From positions 1 through 16,000 of the forward strand of contig DIYE01000102.1 of assembly GCA_002428885.1 (NCBI GenBank): DNA of 16,000 nt, read 5' to 3'. Below, one piece after another: positions 6,407 through 13,431 of this stretch. The notes beneath the pieces were generated by a model. It was not told the DNA's origin. It saw only the letters and a program-made list of their open reading frames with translations, and made no database searches. The translations under genes were made by a program, and so were the position numbers. This stretch comes from Alphaproteobacteria bacterium UBA6062. GTDB lineage: Bacteria; Pseudomonadota; Alphaproteobacteria; Sneathiellales; Sneathiellaceae. Position 1 is the stretch's first letter, and each line of letters opens with the position of its first letter.

Positions 6407-8053
6407 TTATTCACCAACCTCGTTTCTTTTGTGCAGGAGTACCTTCTTCGCCTTTTCTATATAGAGCCGGTAGTGTTTCGGTGAAAAACCTTCGGGCTTA
6501 TGGCGGAGAAGGTTGGTGACCTCATTTCTTGGCAATACGGACATACAACTGCGGTGGTCGTTTTCTCCGTAGCTTATAAGATAATCGTTTCCGGCGCGGG
6601 TTAACCCGGTTGCAAATTGGAGAAAACAAGCACTTGAGTGAGGATCCTCAAGATCTGTTAGCAAAAAAGCATCGGAGAAGCGCGTCAATGAATAGGCTTC
6701 CTCATCCCGCGTGACTTCATATAAAAAGCTGAGATAAAAGCAATGGCCGTGCAGGAAAACATGCATTTCAGGTTTATCCGATAACCGGATGATCTTGCCG
6801 AGATGACAGCTCACCTTCTTTTTTGACTGGCAAACCAGCTCCGCGAAAATCGGTGCAATGGCGCTTTCAAAAAAGTCGGTATCTGTATATTCTTTTAACG
6901 TATCGCTATGCTTAAGGCCTTCTATACTCTTGGCAACAGCCTGACTGACAATTGAACGACTGCTCTTTGTCCAATCAAGCAATTGGCGGGCAGAAACAGG
7001 CTCTTTTTTTGTCAAATTCATCACATTCCGCATACAGTTTAACGCCCGCTGCATGATGAAAAGAGGCCAGCCATGACGGATTTTTACATGCCCCAGGCCA
7101 ATCCAACTGTTTTTCGAATTTGGGACCAAGGGACTACTGGATGAAAAGACTGCCGGCGGGTTTCCGGGTAGCAACGTCCTCCAATATTCCTCTATCCGGA
7201 AGAAGCAATCATCCCTTCCTGGAGTACCAGTCATGCTTTCTGTTTTTATATAACACTGCCTGGTCTCCGTTTCCTTTAAAATGGAAAGGTTGTTATGTTT
7301 TGTAGAAACGCCATAAACAGCGTTAAGGCGTTCGTCTTCATAAAAAAACCCAAAATTTTTCTCAGTTGATTCCGATGAATTCAATCCATAGAAGTACTCT
7401 TTCCCCAGAGAAAATACTCCTTGATCCTCCAGCAACTCCACACATTTCACACATAACCGCTGACCGTTTATTTCAAGAGCCCATTCTTCCTCCTCACTAT
7501 GCCCTATGTCCGCATAGTCTTCAGCCCTCAGGGCGGCCCGCATTGAATCCGGATGGTATCTGTGGACGTGCAGCATGGTCTTATCTTTGTAGCGAAACAA
7601 TCGGGGATCTTCATAACCATCGGAGTTTTTTATAATCTGATCATATTGGACCCTCAATCCGTATCCAGGCTTGCCCATATCCGCTTTTGACAAGGTTACC
7701 TGGGCAATGCCAACCCCATCAAAAAAGCGACGCTCACGCCTGATGGGTACAAACCCCTCCTTTGGAGCGGCAACAGCAGGACCTATTCGCCACCCGTGTC
7801 CCCATGGGGTGCCAACGTCTCCTGGATATGCCGGTTTTGTCCCTCCAAAAGATAGCCCTGAGGCTGTAAGCACACATTTGAATATCATAGCGCGGTAAGC
7901 GACCAGATACGTCAATTCGGTTACTGACTCTTCTTTGAGAAACCAGCTATTGTTAAACTTGATAACCTGATTACGCGGTGCTCTTTCATAAGTAGCCGTC
8001 AGCAGATCAGAAAAATCCACATTCTGTAGAGCCTTAAGTCTATCTGGTAGCAT
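6407..8053 (-). CDS. B2: putative five-bladed beta-propeller glycosidase/glycosyltransferase-like protein (GH130/GT108-like)
   Basis: 548 residues, cytoplasmic by sequence; the first and shortest gene of the array. It keeps all B-type landmarks: FNNSWFL (33-39), YLVAYRA (49-55), DGVGIAQV (112-119), GYEDPRLFRYKDK (146-158), EKNFGFFYE (231-239), SSSPLVP-SWIGLGHVK (305-324), FLHGHCFY (433-440), RFSDAFLL (458-465), LQFATGL (478-484) and LISYGENDH (492-500). These suggest a sugar-active propeller related to GH130/GT108, with charged residues of EDPR, EKN and GHVK as candidate active-site positions. The assignment is by motif pattern and is remote. The start ATG at 8053-8051 has GGGAGA 5 bases upstream, and the MLPD start is shared with B1. 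It lacks the two insertions seen in B1. It is divergently oriented from the enoyl-CoA hydratase gene. Confidence 0.85.
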   Translation of the reverse strand: MLPDRLKALQNVDFSDLLTATYERAPRNQVIKFNNSWFLKEESVTELTYLVAYRAMIFKCVLTASGLSFGGTKPAYPGDVGTPWGHGWRIGPAVAAPKEGFVPIRRERRFFDGVGIAQVTLSKADMGKPGYGLRVQYDQIIKNSDGYEDPRLFRYKDKTMLHVHRYHPDSMRAALRAEDYADIGHSEEEEWALEINGQRLCVKCVELLEDQGVFSLGKEYFYGLNSSESTEKNFGFFYEDERLNAVYGVSTKHNNLSILKETETRQCYIKTESMTGTPGRDDCFFRIEEYWRTLLPGNPPAVFSSSSPLVPNSKNSWIGLGHVKIRHGWPLFIMQRALNCMRNVMNLTKKEPVSARQLLDWTKSSRSIVSQAVAKSIEGLKHSDTLKEYTDTDFFESAIAPIFAELVCQSKKKVSCHLGKIIRLSDKPEMHVFLHGHCFYLSFLYEVTRDEEAYSLTRFSDAFLLTDLEDPHSSACFLQFATGLTRAGNDYLISYGENDHRSCMSVLPRNEVTNLLRHKPEGFSPKHYRLYIEKAKKVLLHKRNEVGE

Positions 8054-8222
8054 TTATCTCTCCCATACAGTCTCCGCCCCCTCAAACCGTCGGACGGCTC
8101 GAATTGGACGAATGCCGGCAAAGGGTGTGAGAAAAATGCATACCCTGTTGAAAGAGGAACCTTTGATCCCGCCTAAAAATGCTCTAGTCTGCGGACAATC
8201 AATAATGCGCCGGAGGAATATC

Positions 8223-9029
8223 GTGTCAGCGTCTCCTAAAAACACTGATGTGAACAAAGAAAGATTACGCCTTGATATCAGGGATAAAATTGCCACGCTG
8301 CGCCTGAATGATTCAGCTTCGCGAAATGCGCTGTCGTCCGAAATGATGGCTGATATCAAGAACACTCTGACAGATCTCGGCACACGGGAAGATGTTCACG
8401 TCGTCATTATCGAAGCAGACGGACCGGTTTTTTCTTCGGGCCATAACCTGAAGGAAATAATGGGCGATAGTCGCCAGGAAGTGATGCTCACGCTTTTCAA
8501 CCAGTGCAGCGAGATGATGCAGACGGTCGCTCATCTGCCGAAACCGGTCATCGCCAAAGTGGATGGCACCGCAACAGCTGCCGGATGTCAGCTGGTTGCA
8601 AGTTGTGATCTGGCCTTCGCCAGCGAGACCTCAAAATTTGCAACGCCAGGGGTTAATCTGGGCCTGTTTTGCTCCACGCCGATGGTGGCGCTTAGCCGGA
8701 ATGTCTCACCCAAACATGCCATGGAAATGCTGCTCAGTGGTGAATTTATCGATGCGGAGCATGCAGCGCGCATCGGGCTGATCAACAAGGCTGTCCCGGC
8801 GAATACACTGGATGAAACGGTGCAGGCTTTTGCTGCCAGGATCGCATCAAAATCTCCACTGACCCTGAAAACAGGGAAAACGGCTTTTTACCGGCAATTG
8901 CCATTGCCTCTTGCCGATGCCTATGCCTATACGTCCGAAGTCATGGCGGACAATATGCAAACCCATGATGCCCAGGAAGGCATAACCGCCTTTTTTGAAA
9001 AACGTGATCCGAAATGGCAGGGTAAATAA
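8223..9029 (+). CDS. Enoyl-CoA hydratase/isomerase (crotonase fold) family protein
   Basis: 268 residues from a GTG start with a textbook GGAGGA site 5 bases upstream (8212-8217). Longer in-frame starts at 8112 and 8205 exist but lack such a site. Crotonase landmarks are SSGHNLKEI (71-79, first oxyanion-hole strand), VDGTATAAGCQLVASCDLA (113-131, second oxyanion hole and CoA-binding region) and a C-terminal helix. The two glutamates used by classical hydratases (rat Glu144 and Glu164) correspond to Gln123 and the Gly143/Val144 region here. The protein resembles the ECHDC3-like subgroup, whose reaction is not well defined, so true hydratase activity is uncertain. It is the first gene of an operon with the CoA-binding protein (1-base gap) and metY. 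Confidence 0.88.
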   Translation: MSASPKNTDVNKERLRLDIRDKIATLRLNDSASRNALSSEMMADIKNTLTDLGTREDVHVVIIEADGPVFSSGHNLKEIMGDSRQEVMLTLFNQCSEMMQTVAHLPKPVIAKVDGTATAAGCQLVASCDLAFASETSKFATPGVNLGLFCSTPMVALSRNVSPKHAMEMLLSGEFIDAEHAARIGLINKAVPANTLDETVQAFAARIASKSPLTLKTGKTAFYRQLPLPLADAYAYTSEVMADNMQTHDAQEGITAFFEKRDPKWQGK

Positions 9030-9030
9030 C

Positions 9031-9528
9031 GTGGATCACGAACAATATAGTGACGAGTATATCAGCGATATCCTGGAAGATGTGAAGACCATTGCCGTCG
9101 TGGGGGCGAGCGACAATCCGGTCCGACCTTCTTATTTCGTCATGCGCTATATGCAGCGTAAAGGATATCGCATTTTGCCGGTTAATCCCGGCAAAGCCGG
9201 GGCGGATCTGCTGGGAGAGAAGATCTATGCCTCACTTGGTGACATTGATGTACCCATCGACATGGTGGACTGTTTCCGAAATGCCGAGGCGATCCCCGGC
9301 ATTGTGGATGATGCCATCGCCATCAAGGCAAAAGTGTTGTGGATGCAATTAGGTGTCACCCATCCGGAAGCCGCAAAAACGGCTGAGGATGCGGGAATGC
9401 GGGTCGTCATGAACCGCTGCCCGAAAATCGAGTTCGGGCGCCTTTCAGGTGAAATTGCCTATATGGGAGGTCGCTCGCGTGTCATTTCGTCAAAACGAAG
9501 CAAACTACTAGGAAAAAAGAATGACTGA
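9031..9528 (+). CDS. CoA-binding protein (YccU-type Rossmann fold)
   Basis: 165 residues from the GTG at 9031, one base after the upstream stop codon; a start upstream at 8995 would overlap the hydratase gene. Landmarks are TIAVVGASDNPVRPS (20-34, nucleotide-binding loop), GYRILPVNPG (45-54), VDCFRNAEAIP (79-89), VLWMQLGV (102-109) and VVMNRCPKIE (125-134), all typical of the CoA_binding_2 family. Members bind CoA or a related nucleotide through a Rossmann fold; their cellular role is unclear. The last 8 bases overlap the metY start, indicating translational coupling. Being sandwiched between an acyl-CoA type enzyme and metY suggests a role linked to acyl-CoA or O-acetylhomoserine use, but this is inference. 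Confidence 0.9.
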   Translation: MDHEQYSDEYISDILEDVKTIAVVGASDNPVRPSYFVMRYMQRKGYRILPVNPGKAGADLLGEKIYASLGDIDVPIDMVDCFRNAEAIPGIVDDAIAIKAKVLWMQLGVTHPEAAKTAEDAGMRVVMNRCPKIEFGRLSGEIAYMGGRSRVISSKRSKLLGKKND

Positions 9529-10801
9529 CCCGAAATTTGAAACTCTCTCCGTCCATGCCGGAGCGGCTCCGGATCCAACCACAGGTGCCCGGGCGACCCC
9601 GATCTACCAAACGGCCTCATATGTCTTTGATGACGCTGACCATGCTGCTGAGCTTTTCAACCTGCAGGCTTTCGGCAATATCTACACCCGGCTGAGCAAC
9701 CCGACGAATGCTGTTCTGGAAGAACGAGTTGCAACCCTGGAAGGCGGTGCGACCGGCCTTGCCGTTGCATCCGGTCATGCCGCGCAAATGATTGTCTTTC
9801 ATACCCTGATGGAGCCGGGCGATGAGTTCCTGGCCTCCACCCGCCTCTATGGTGGCTCCATCACCCAGTTTAGTCAGTCTTTCAAGAAGTTTAACTGGAA
9901 TGCCAGCTTTGTAGATCCGGCAGACCCCGAAAATTTCAGGAAAGCCCTGACACCGAAATGCAAGGCCATCTTTATCGAAAGCCTGGCCAATCCGGGCGGC
10001 GTTATAACGGATATAGAAGCCATTGCCAATATTGCCCATGAAGCCGGTATTCCGCTCATCGTTGATAACACCATGGCAACGCCATATCTGTGTCGTCCGA
10101 TCGAATGGGGGGCCGATATCGTCGTTCACTCCGCGACCAAATTCCTGGGCGGCCACGGTAATTCCATTGGCGGCCTGATTATCGATTCCGGTAAGTTTGA
10201 CTGGAGCGCCAGCGATAAATTCAAAACTCTAAGCGAGCCCAACCCGTCTTATCATGGTCTTAAATTCCATGAAACGTTCGGCGAACTGGCTTTCGGTATT
10301 GCTTGCCGGGCTCTTGGCCTTCGGGATCTGGGCCCTGCCCTGTCTCCGTTCAATGCCTTTATGATCGCTACTGGCGTGGAAACCCTGCCGCTTCGTATGA
10401 AGCAGCATAGTGAAAATGCCATCAAGGTGGCCACTTACCTGAAAAACCACGACAAGGTTTCCTGGGTATCCTGCGCTGGACTGGAAGATGATCCTTACCA
10501 CGGCCTGGCCAGCAAATATATGCGGAATGGCTGGGGCGGCGCTGTACTGACTTTCGGTATCAAAGGCGGTTATGAATCCGGGATCAAAATGGTAGAGAAT
10601 GTGGATCTGTTCTCTCATCTCGCCAATATTGGCGATACCAGAAGCCTGATCATTCACCCGGCTTCCACGACCCACCGTCAGTTGACTGAAGAGCAACAGG
10701 TAGCCGCCGGCGCGGGACCAGACGTCGTCCGCCTGTCCGTCGGTATTGAAAATGCCGAGGACATTATTGCAGATCTTGAACAGGCCCTTGCCAAGAGCTG
10801 A
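9521..10801 (+). CDS. metY: O-acetylhomoserine sulfhydrylase / aminocarboxypropyltransferase
   Basis: 426 residues, the usual length for MetY. A PLP-dependent enzyme of the Cys/Met metabolism family that makes homocysteine from O-acetylhomoserine and sulfide (direct sulfhydrylation in methionine synthesis). Landmarks are ATPIYQTASYVF (25-36), YTRLSNPTNAVLEERVA (55-71), ASGHAAQ (83-89), FIESLANPGG (150-159), IVDNTMATPYL (184-194) and HSATKFLGGHG with the PLP-binding Lys207. The long insertion around 230-260 (GLKFHETFGELAF) is typical of the OAH rather than the cystathionine gamma-synthase branch. The ATG overlaps the upstream stop by 8 bases, with AGGA 7 bases before it. A strong terminator follows. 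Confidence 0.95.
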   Translation: MTDPKFETLSVHAGAAPDPTTGARATPIYQTASYVFDDADHAAELFNLQAFGNIYTRLSNPTNAVLEERVATLEGGATGLAVASGHAAQMIVFHTLMEPGDEFLASTRLYGGSITQFSQSFKKFNWNASFVDPADPENFRKALTPKCKAIFIESLANPGGVITDIEAIANIAHEAGIPLIVDNTMATPYLCRPIEWGADIVVHSATKFLGGHGNSIGGLIIDSGKFDWSASDKFKTLSEPNPSYHGLKFHETFGELAFGIACRALGLRDLGPALSPFNAFMIATGVETLPLRMKQHSENAIKVATYLKNHDKVSWVSCAGLEDDPYHGLASKYMRNGWGGAVLTFGIKGGYESGIKMVENVDLFSHLANIGDTRSLIIHPASTTHRQLTEEQQVAAGAGPDVVRLSVGIENAEDIIADLEQALAKS

Positions 10802-10831
10802 CACCTCTTAAAAACACTCTGTTAGAGTGAG

Positions 10832-10858
10832 GCCGCCCGGTTACCGGGCGGCTTTTAT
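10832..10858 (+). terminator. Rho-independent terminator after metY
   Basis: A perfect 9-bp GC stem (GCCGCCCGG at 10832-10840, loop TTA, CCGGGCGGC at 10844-10852) is followed by TTTTATCT. It begins 31 bases after the metY stop and closes the three-gene operon. A smaller 5-bp hairpin (ACTCT/AGAGT, 10815-10829 region) precedes it. Confidence 0.92.
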
Positions 10859-11044
10859 CTATATCTCTCATACAGTTGCAGTCATTTGTCCCGACGCTTG
10901 TATTCTTTATGAGTCAATCCGTCACAATCTCTCTCTGTCCTCGGTTTTTCACACGTCAACCCGGTTGGTTGATGCTGCCTTCCTGATCCGTTACCACGAG
11001 GCGGGCCGGCAGCTTTCAACGTCAAAATTGAAAGTGTGTATCCA

Positions 11045-11293
11045 ATGAGATTGATCCTTCTTTCCTTAGGCCTGGCCGTGCTATTTGCCAATCTGTCGCT
11101 TGCTCATCCGAAAGACACCTCAAGATGCAGCGCACAAGAAAACTGGCATGGTCATTTATGCAGTCAAGACGATGAGGTGGAATTTCCAGGCAATGATATT
11201 CTTGGAGAGCCTCAAGATCCTGAACCGCCGGAACCAGATTATGGCGGTCACGAAGAAGATGAGGAAACCGATGAAGGACCTGTGCCTCGCTAG
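11045..11293 (+). CDS. Small secreted acidic protein, unknown function
   Basis: 82 residues from the ATG at 11045; an ATG three codons earlier (11036) is possible but would place tyrosine and proline ahead of the basic residue. Residues 1-20 form a signal peptide (hydrophobic LILLSLGLAVLF, cleavage likely after Ala20). The mature part has two cysteines flanking a tryptophan/histidine segment (CSAQENWHGHLC), then a tail rich in Asp, Glu and Pro. The two cysteines could form a disulfide and the histidines could bind metal. No family is recognised. The ribosome site is weak (GAAAG). The gene stands alone between the metY terminator and the convergent VOC gene, so it is a plausible but not certain gene. 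Confidence 0.6.
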   Translation: MRLILLSLGLAVLFANLSLAHPKDTSRCSAQENWHGHLCSQDDEVEFPGNDILGEPQDPEPPEPDYGGHEEDEETDEGPVPR

Positions 11294-11302
11294 GCCGAAT
11301 AT

Positions 11303-11680
11303 TCAGCTATAAACCGACAACTCAATCAGGTTGAGGTCAGGATCCCGCACATAAAGAGATGTAATGGGTCCGGTTGCCCCTGTCCGGGAAACCGGACCGT
11401 CAATCAGATCGATACCGGCCTTTTCAAGTCTCTGCTGCATATCCGGAAGCACCCCTTCCAGGATAAAACACAGATCTGCCGTTCCGGGTTTTGCCAAATG
11501 AGCCTTAGGTTCCAGCTCCCGTCCGGCCACGTGAAGATTAATTTTTGACGCCCCAAAATGCAGGGCCTGTCGTCCCTCACCAAACTCCGAATATGTCATT
11601 CCAAGAATATCACAATAAAAGGATTTGGTTTTCTCAAGGTTTTTTACTGTCAAAACGAGATGATCAAGCCTGTTTATCAT
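11303..11680 (-). CDS. VOC family protein (glyoxalase/dioxygenase fold)
   Basis: 125 residues from the ATG at 11680-11678, with GGAGAG 3-4 bases upstream; an earlier in-frame start at 11734 has no ribosome site and would add a non-family N-terminus. Landmarks are the first beta strand LDHLVLTVKNLEKTKSFYC (5-23) with His7, ILGM (25-28), KINLHVAG (46-53) with His50, and DPDLNLIELSVYS (113-125) with Glu120. His7, His50 and Glu120 are where VOC enzymes place metal ligands. The superfamily includes glyoxalases, fosfomycin-type resistance proteins and dioxygenases; this short single-domain type is usually annotated only as VOC family, so the substrate is not known. It is convergent with the small secreted protein (9-base gap). 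Confidence 0.88.
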   Translation of the reverse strand: MINRLDHLVLTVKNLEKTKSFYCDILGMTYSEFGEGRQALHFGASKINLHVAGRELEPKAHLAKPGTADLCFILEGVLPDMQQRLEKAGIDLIDGPVSRTGATGPITSLYVRDPDLNLIELSVYS

Positions 11681-11779
11681 AAACTCTCCAATACAATCAT
11701 ATTCTTTTATTTTAACACATTGTTGAATTCGCAAAATTTTATTGCCAGATCGGACTAATAAATCAAGCAGGTATTCATT

Positions 11780-12160
11780 ATGAAACGACTTTATCTATTA
11801 TTAGCATTCATATCATTTCTTTTCCCCATATCCGGACAAGGCTTCGCTGAATCTGTCAGTGCCGGGGAAGGCTGGAATAGTTCCGCCGGCTGGAAGTCGC
11901 CATACGCAAAGCTGGTCACCCTCGAACAGGCAGATAAAATAGCCAAGGCCAGAGGTGGCTTCTACGACGGCTTTAATACCTATAGCTATTATATCTCATC
12001 AACGACGGTCGGCAATCTGATCTCCATCACAGATAGTAAGATCGGATCTGTCAAAACCATCAACTGCGGCAACGTGATCAGCCAGAATCACCTGACAGGT
12101 TCCGGCAGCAATAATACCAAAGTCAAATCTGCATCCTGCATCACAGGAGGGGAACGATGA
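11780..12160 (+). CDS. Small exported protein in CsgG/HfaB operon, possibly HfaA/curlin-like
   Basis: 126 residues with a clear signal peptide (basic KR, hydrophobic LYLLLAFISFLF, cleavage likely after Ala23). The mature part is rich in Gly, Ser, Asn and Tyr. Its segment TVGNLISITDSKIGSVKTINCGNVISQN (residue 76 onward) has a short-strand, Gly/Asn-spaced pattern that recalls holdfast-anchor HfaA or curlin-type proteins. Two cysteines (the NCG of that segment and SASC near the end) might form a disulfide. Its stop overlaps the start of the CsgG-like lipoprotein (ATGA), so the two are translationally coupled. It may be a substrate or accessory of that secretion pore. The HfaA resemblance is by pattern only and is uncertain; the gene itself is convincing from signal peptide and coupling. 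Confidence 0.78.
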   Translation: MKRLYLLLAFISFLFPISGQGFAESVSAGEGWNSSAGWKSPYAKLVTLEQADKIAKARGGFYDGFNTYSYYISSTTVGNLISITDSKIGSVKTINCGNVISQNHLTGSGSNNTKVKSASCITGGER

Positions 12161-12999
12161 AAAAGTCTTACCTGATTTTCCCTCTTTTACTGGGCCTCGG
12201 AGGGTGTGTAACAGCAGCTGATAAGAATATCAGCCTCGAAAACGGTCCCCCCGTTACAACGATTTCGACCCCTTACGACACCCTGATCCGCTGCGTTGCG
12301 GAACAGAATGTCATGCGCGGCAGTTGGGCGGTGGGTGAAATCCTCGACCAGACTGGTAAAGTCGCGGTAGAAACTGATGGAACCGGCCGCTTTCTAAGCC
12401 AGGGAGCCGGGGACATGATGCAGACAACATTACTGCATGCCGGGGCGGAAACGACAGTCAATCGGCGCGACCCGCGGCCCGTCCTTATGGAAATCCAGTG
12501 GGGCCTCCGTCAGGCCAAGGCTTTCAAACCGATGGATTACTATATCACGGGTTCGATCAACACCTTGGATTTCCTGCCCGGAGCCGCTGCGGAAGTTACA
12601 ATCGCCGGGATAGGTCCCCGATACAGGCAGCATAGAGCCATTGTTGGCCTTGATCTTCATTTAACAGATGCCCGAACCACCGAAGTGATCAGTGCCATCA
12701 ATATATCCAAGCAGATCTTTGCAGAAGAAGCAGGCTTCGGCATTGGCCGTTTCTTTGGAACGACGCTGGTCGATTTTGACATCAATGGCGGGAACCGGGA
12801 ACCGCTTCAGCTTTCCCTCAGATCCATGCTGCAATACAGCCTCTATAAAATGCTGTCCAGGCAACATCCTCATCTAAAAACGGCGTGCCAGCCGATTATC
12901 GACCATATCGAAGGCGTTGAAGACAGGGAGGAACAGTCAGCTAAAGCCCGGGATAAGAAACACCTGATCCGTCAGATGCCGGATCAACAGGCTGGTTGA
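12157..12999 (+). CDS. CsgG/HfaB-family outer-membrane lipoprotein
   Basis: 280 residues. The N-terminus is a lipoprotein signal peptide with lipobox LGGC and Cys17 as the acylation site. The CsgG domain follows: MRGSWAVGEILDQTGKV (matching the AVxxxxDQTG strand), a GAGDMMQTTLLHAG helix, an NRRD segment at the CsgG Glu-Arg position, YYITGSINTLDF, GPRYRQHRAIVGLDLHLTDARTTEVISAINISKQI, and a C-terminal helix LSLRSMLQYSLYKML. In curli systems CsgG makes a nonameric export pore in the outer membrane; in Caulobacter HfaB helps anchor the holdfast. The start has GGAGGGGA 3-4 bases upstream and overlaps the upstream stop. The C-terminal 30 or so residues are charged and low in complexity. It probably exports or anchors one or both small exported neighbours. 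Confidence 0.88.
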   Translation: MKKSYLIFPLLLGLGGCVTAADKNISLENGPPVTTISTPYDTLIRCVAEQNVMRGSWAVGEILDQTGKVAVETDGTGRFLSQGAGDMMQTTLLHAGAETTVNRRDPRPVLMEIQWGLRQAKAFKPMDYYITGSINTLDFLPGAAAEVTIAGIGPRYRQHRAIVGLDLHLTDARTTEVISAINISKQIFAEEAGFGIGRFFGTTLVDFDINGGNREPLQLSLRSMLQYSLYKMLSRQHPHLKTACQPIIDHIEGVEDREEQSAKARDKKHLIRQMPDQQAG

Positions 13000-13030
13000 C
13001 TCATTTTATCATTTAAACAGGAGTATTCTT

Positions 13031-13387
13031 ATGCGTAAATTTCTTGCAAGCTTCATCGTGGGAGCCGCTGCCCTGTTTGCCGCTCATGCATCCGCAGGTG
13101 ACAAGCTCAAAATTGACTTAAGCCATTCCAACAATGCCCTCATTCTTAGCAAAAGCGGAAAAATCGATAATATTACCGCCCCTTTTTCCGTTATCACGCC
13201 CAATAGCGGTAATCTGGTGAGCCAGGTCAAAGGACATGTTTTTGACAGTTCATGGCCTTTCCTGACACCGCAATCAGCGAACTACCGCATCGACAATAGT
13301 GTTGTTGGTGTCGCGTCACTTGTTGAGAATGTTCGGCTCAGAGAGATTTTTGCTCTCGGCCTGAAGGTCGAACTGGATCTGGACTAA
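13031..13387 (+). CDS. Small exported protein downstream of CsgG/HfaB-like gene
   Basis: 118 residues with a signal peptide (RK, then FLASFIVGAAALFAAHA; cleavage after the ASA at 20-22). The mature part of about 96 residues has no cysteine. It alternates short polar stretches with beta-type segments (KLKIDL, NLVSQVKGHVF, NYRIDNSVVGVASLVENV) and ends in an acidic KVELDLD. AGGAG lies 6-7 bases upstream. It begins 31 bases after the CsgG-like gene, so the three genes form one unit. No family is recognised. By position it could be a secreted substrate, chaperone or CsgF/HfaD-like adaptor, but the sequence alone does not show which. Confidence 0.8.
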   Translation: MRKFLASFIVGAAALFAAHASAGDKLKIDLSHSNNALILSKSGKIDNITAPFSVITPNSGNLVSQVKGHVFDSSWPFLTPQSANYRIDNSVVGVASLVENVRLREIFALGLKVELDLD

Positions 13388-13404
13388 CCCAGTTGCAACA
13401 AATG

Positions 13405-13431
13405 GGAAAGTCGGTCCTATTTCGGCTTTCC
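13405..13431. terminator. Putative terminator hairpin between convergent genes
   Basis: Ten base pairs (two of them G-T) form between 13405-13414 and 13422-13431 with a 7-base loop. The hairpin sits between the convergent ends of the CsgG operon and ctaA and touches the ctaA stop codon. Neither side has a good T-run, so the call is weak. Confidence 0.4.

Noticed and set aside
440..8053. Possible phage, toxin or insertion-element island
   Set aside because: No integrase, transposase, terminal repeats, tRNA-end duplication or phage structural motif was seen next to the array; the tRNA-Pro is 6.5 kb away with no partial copy noticed near the array.
8087..8097. Palindrome CCGTC-G-GACGG upstream of B2 and the hydratase gene
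   Set aside because: It is only 5 bp per arm with a one-base centre, too short to call an operator without conservation data.
8054..8383. 109-residue minus-strand frame between B2 and the hydratase gene
   Set aside because: It is mostly antisense to the hydratase coding region, carries no domain pattern and would abut B2 only by chance.
9617..10156. 179-residue minus-strand frame opposite metY
   Set aside because: It is a long antisense shadow caused by codon bias in metY; no family features or ribosome site.
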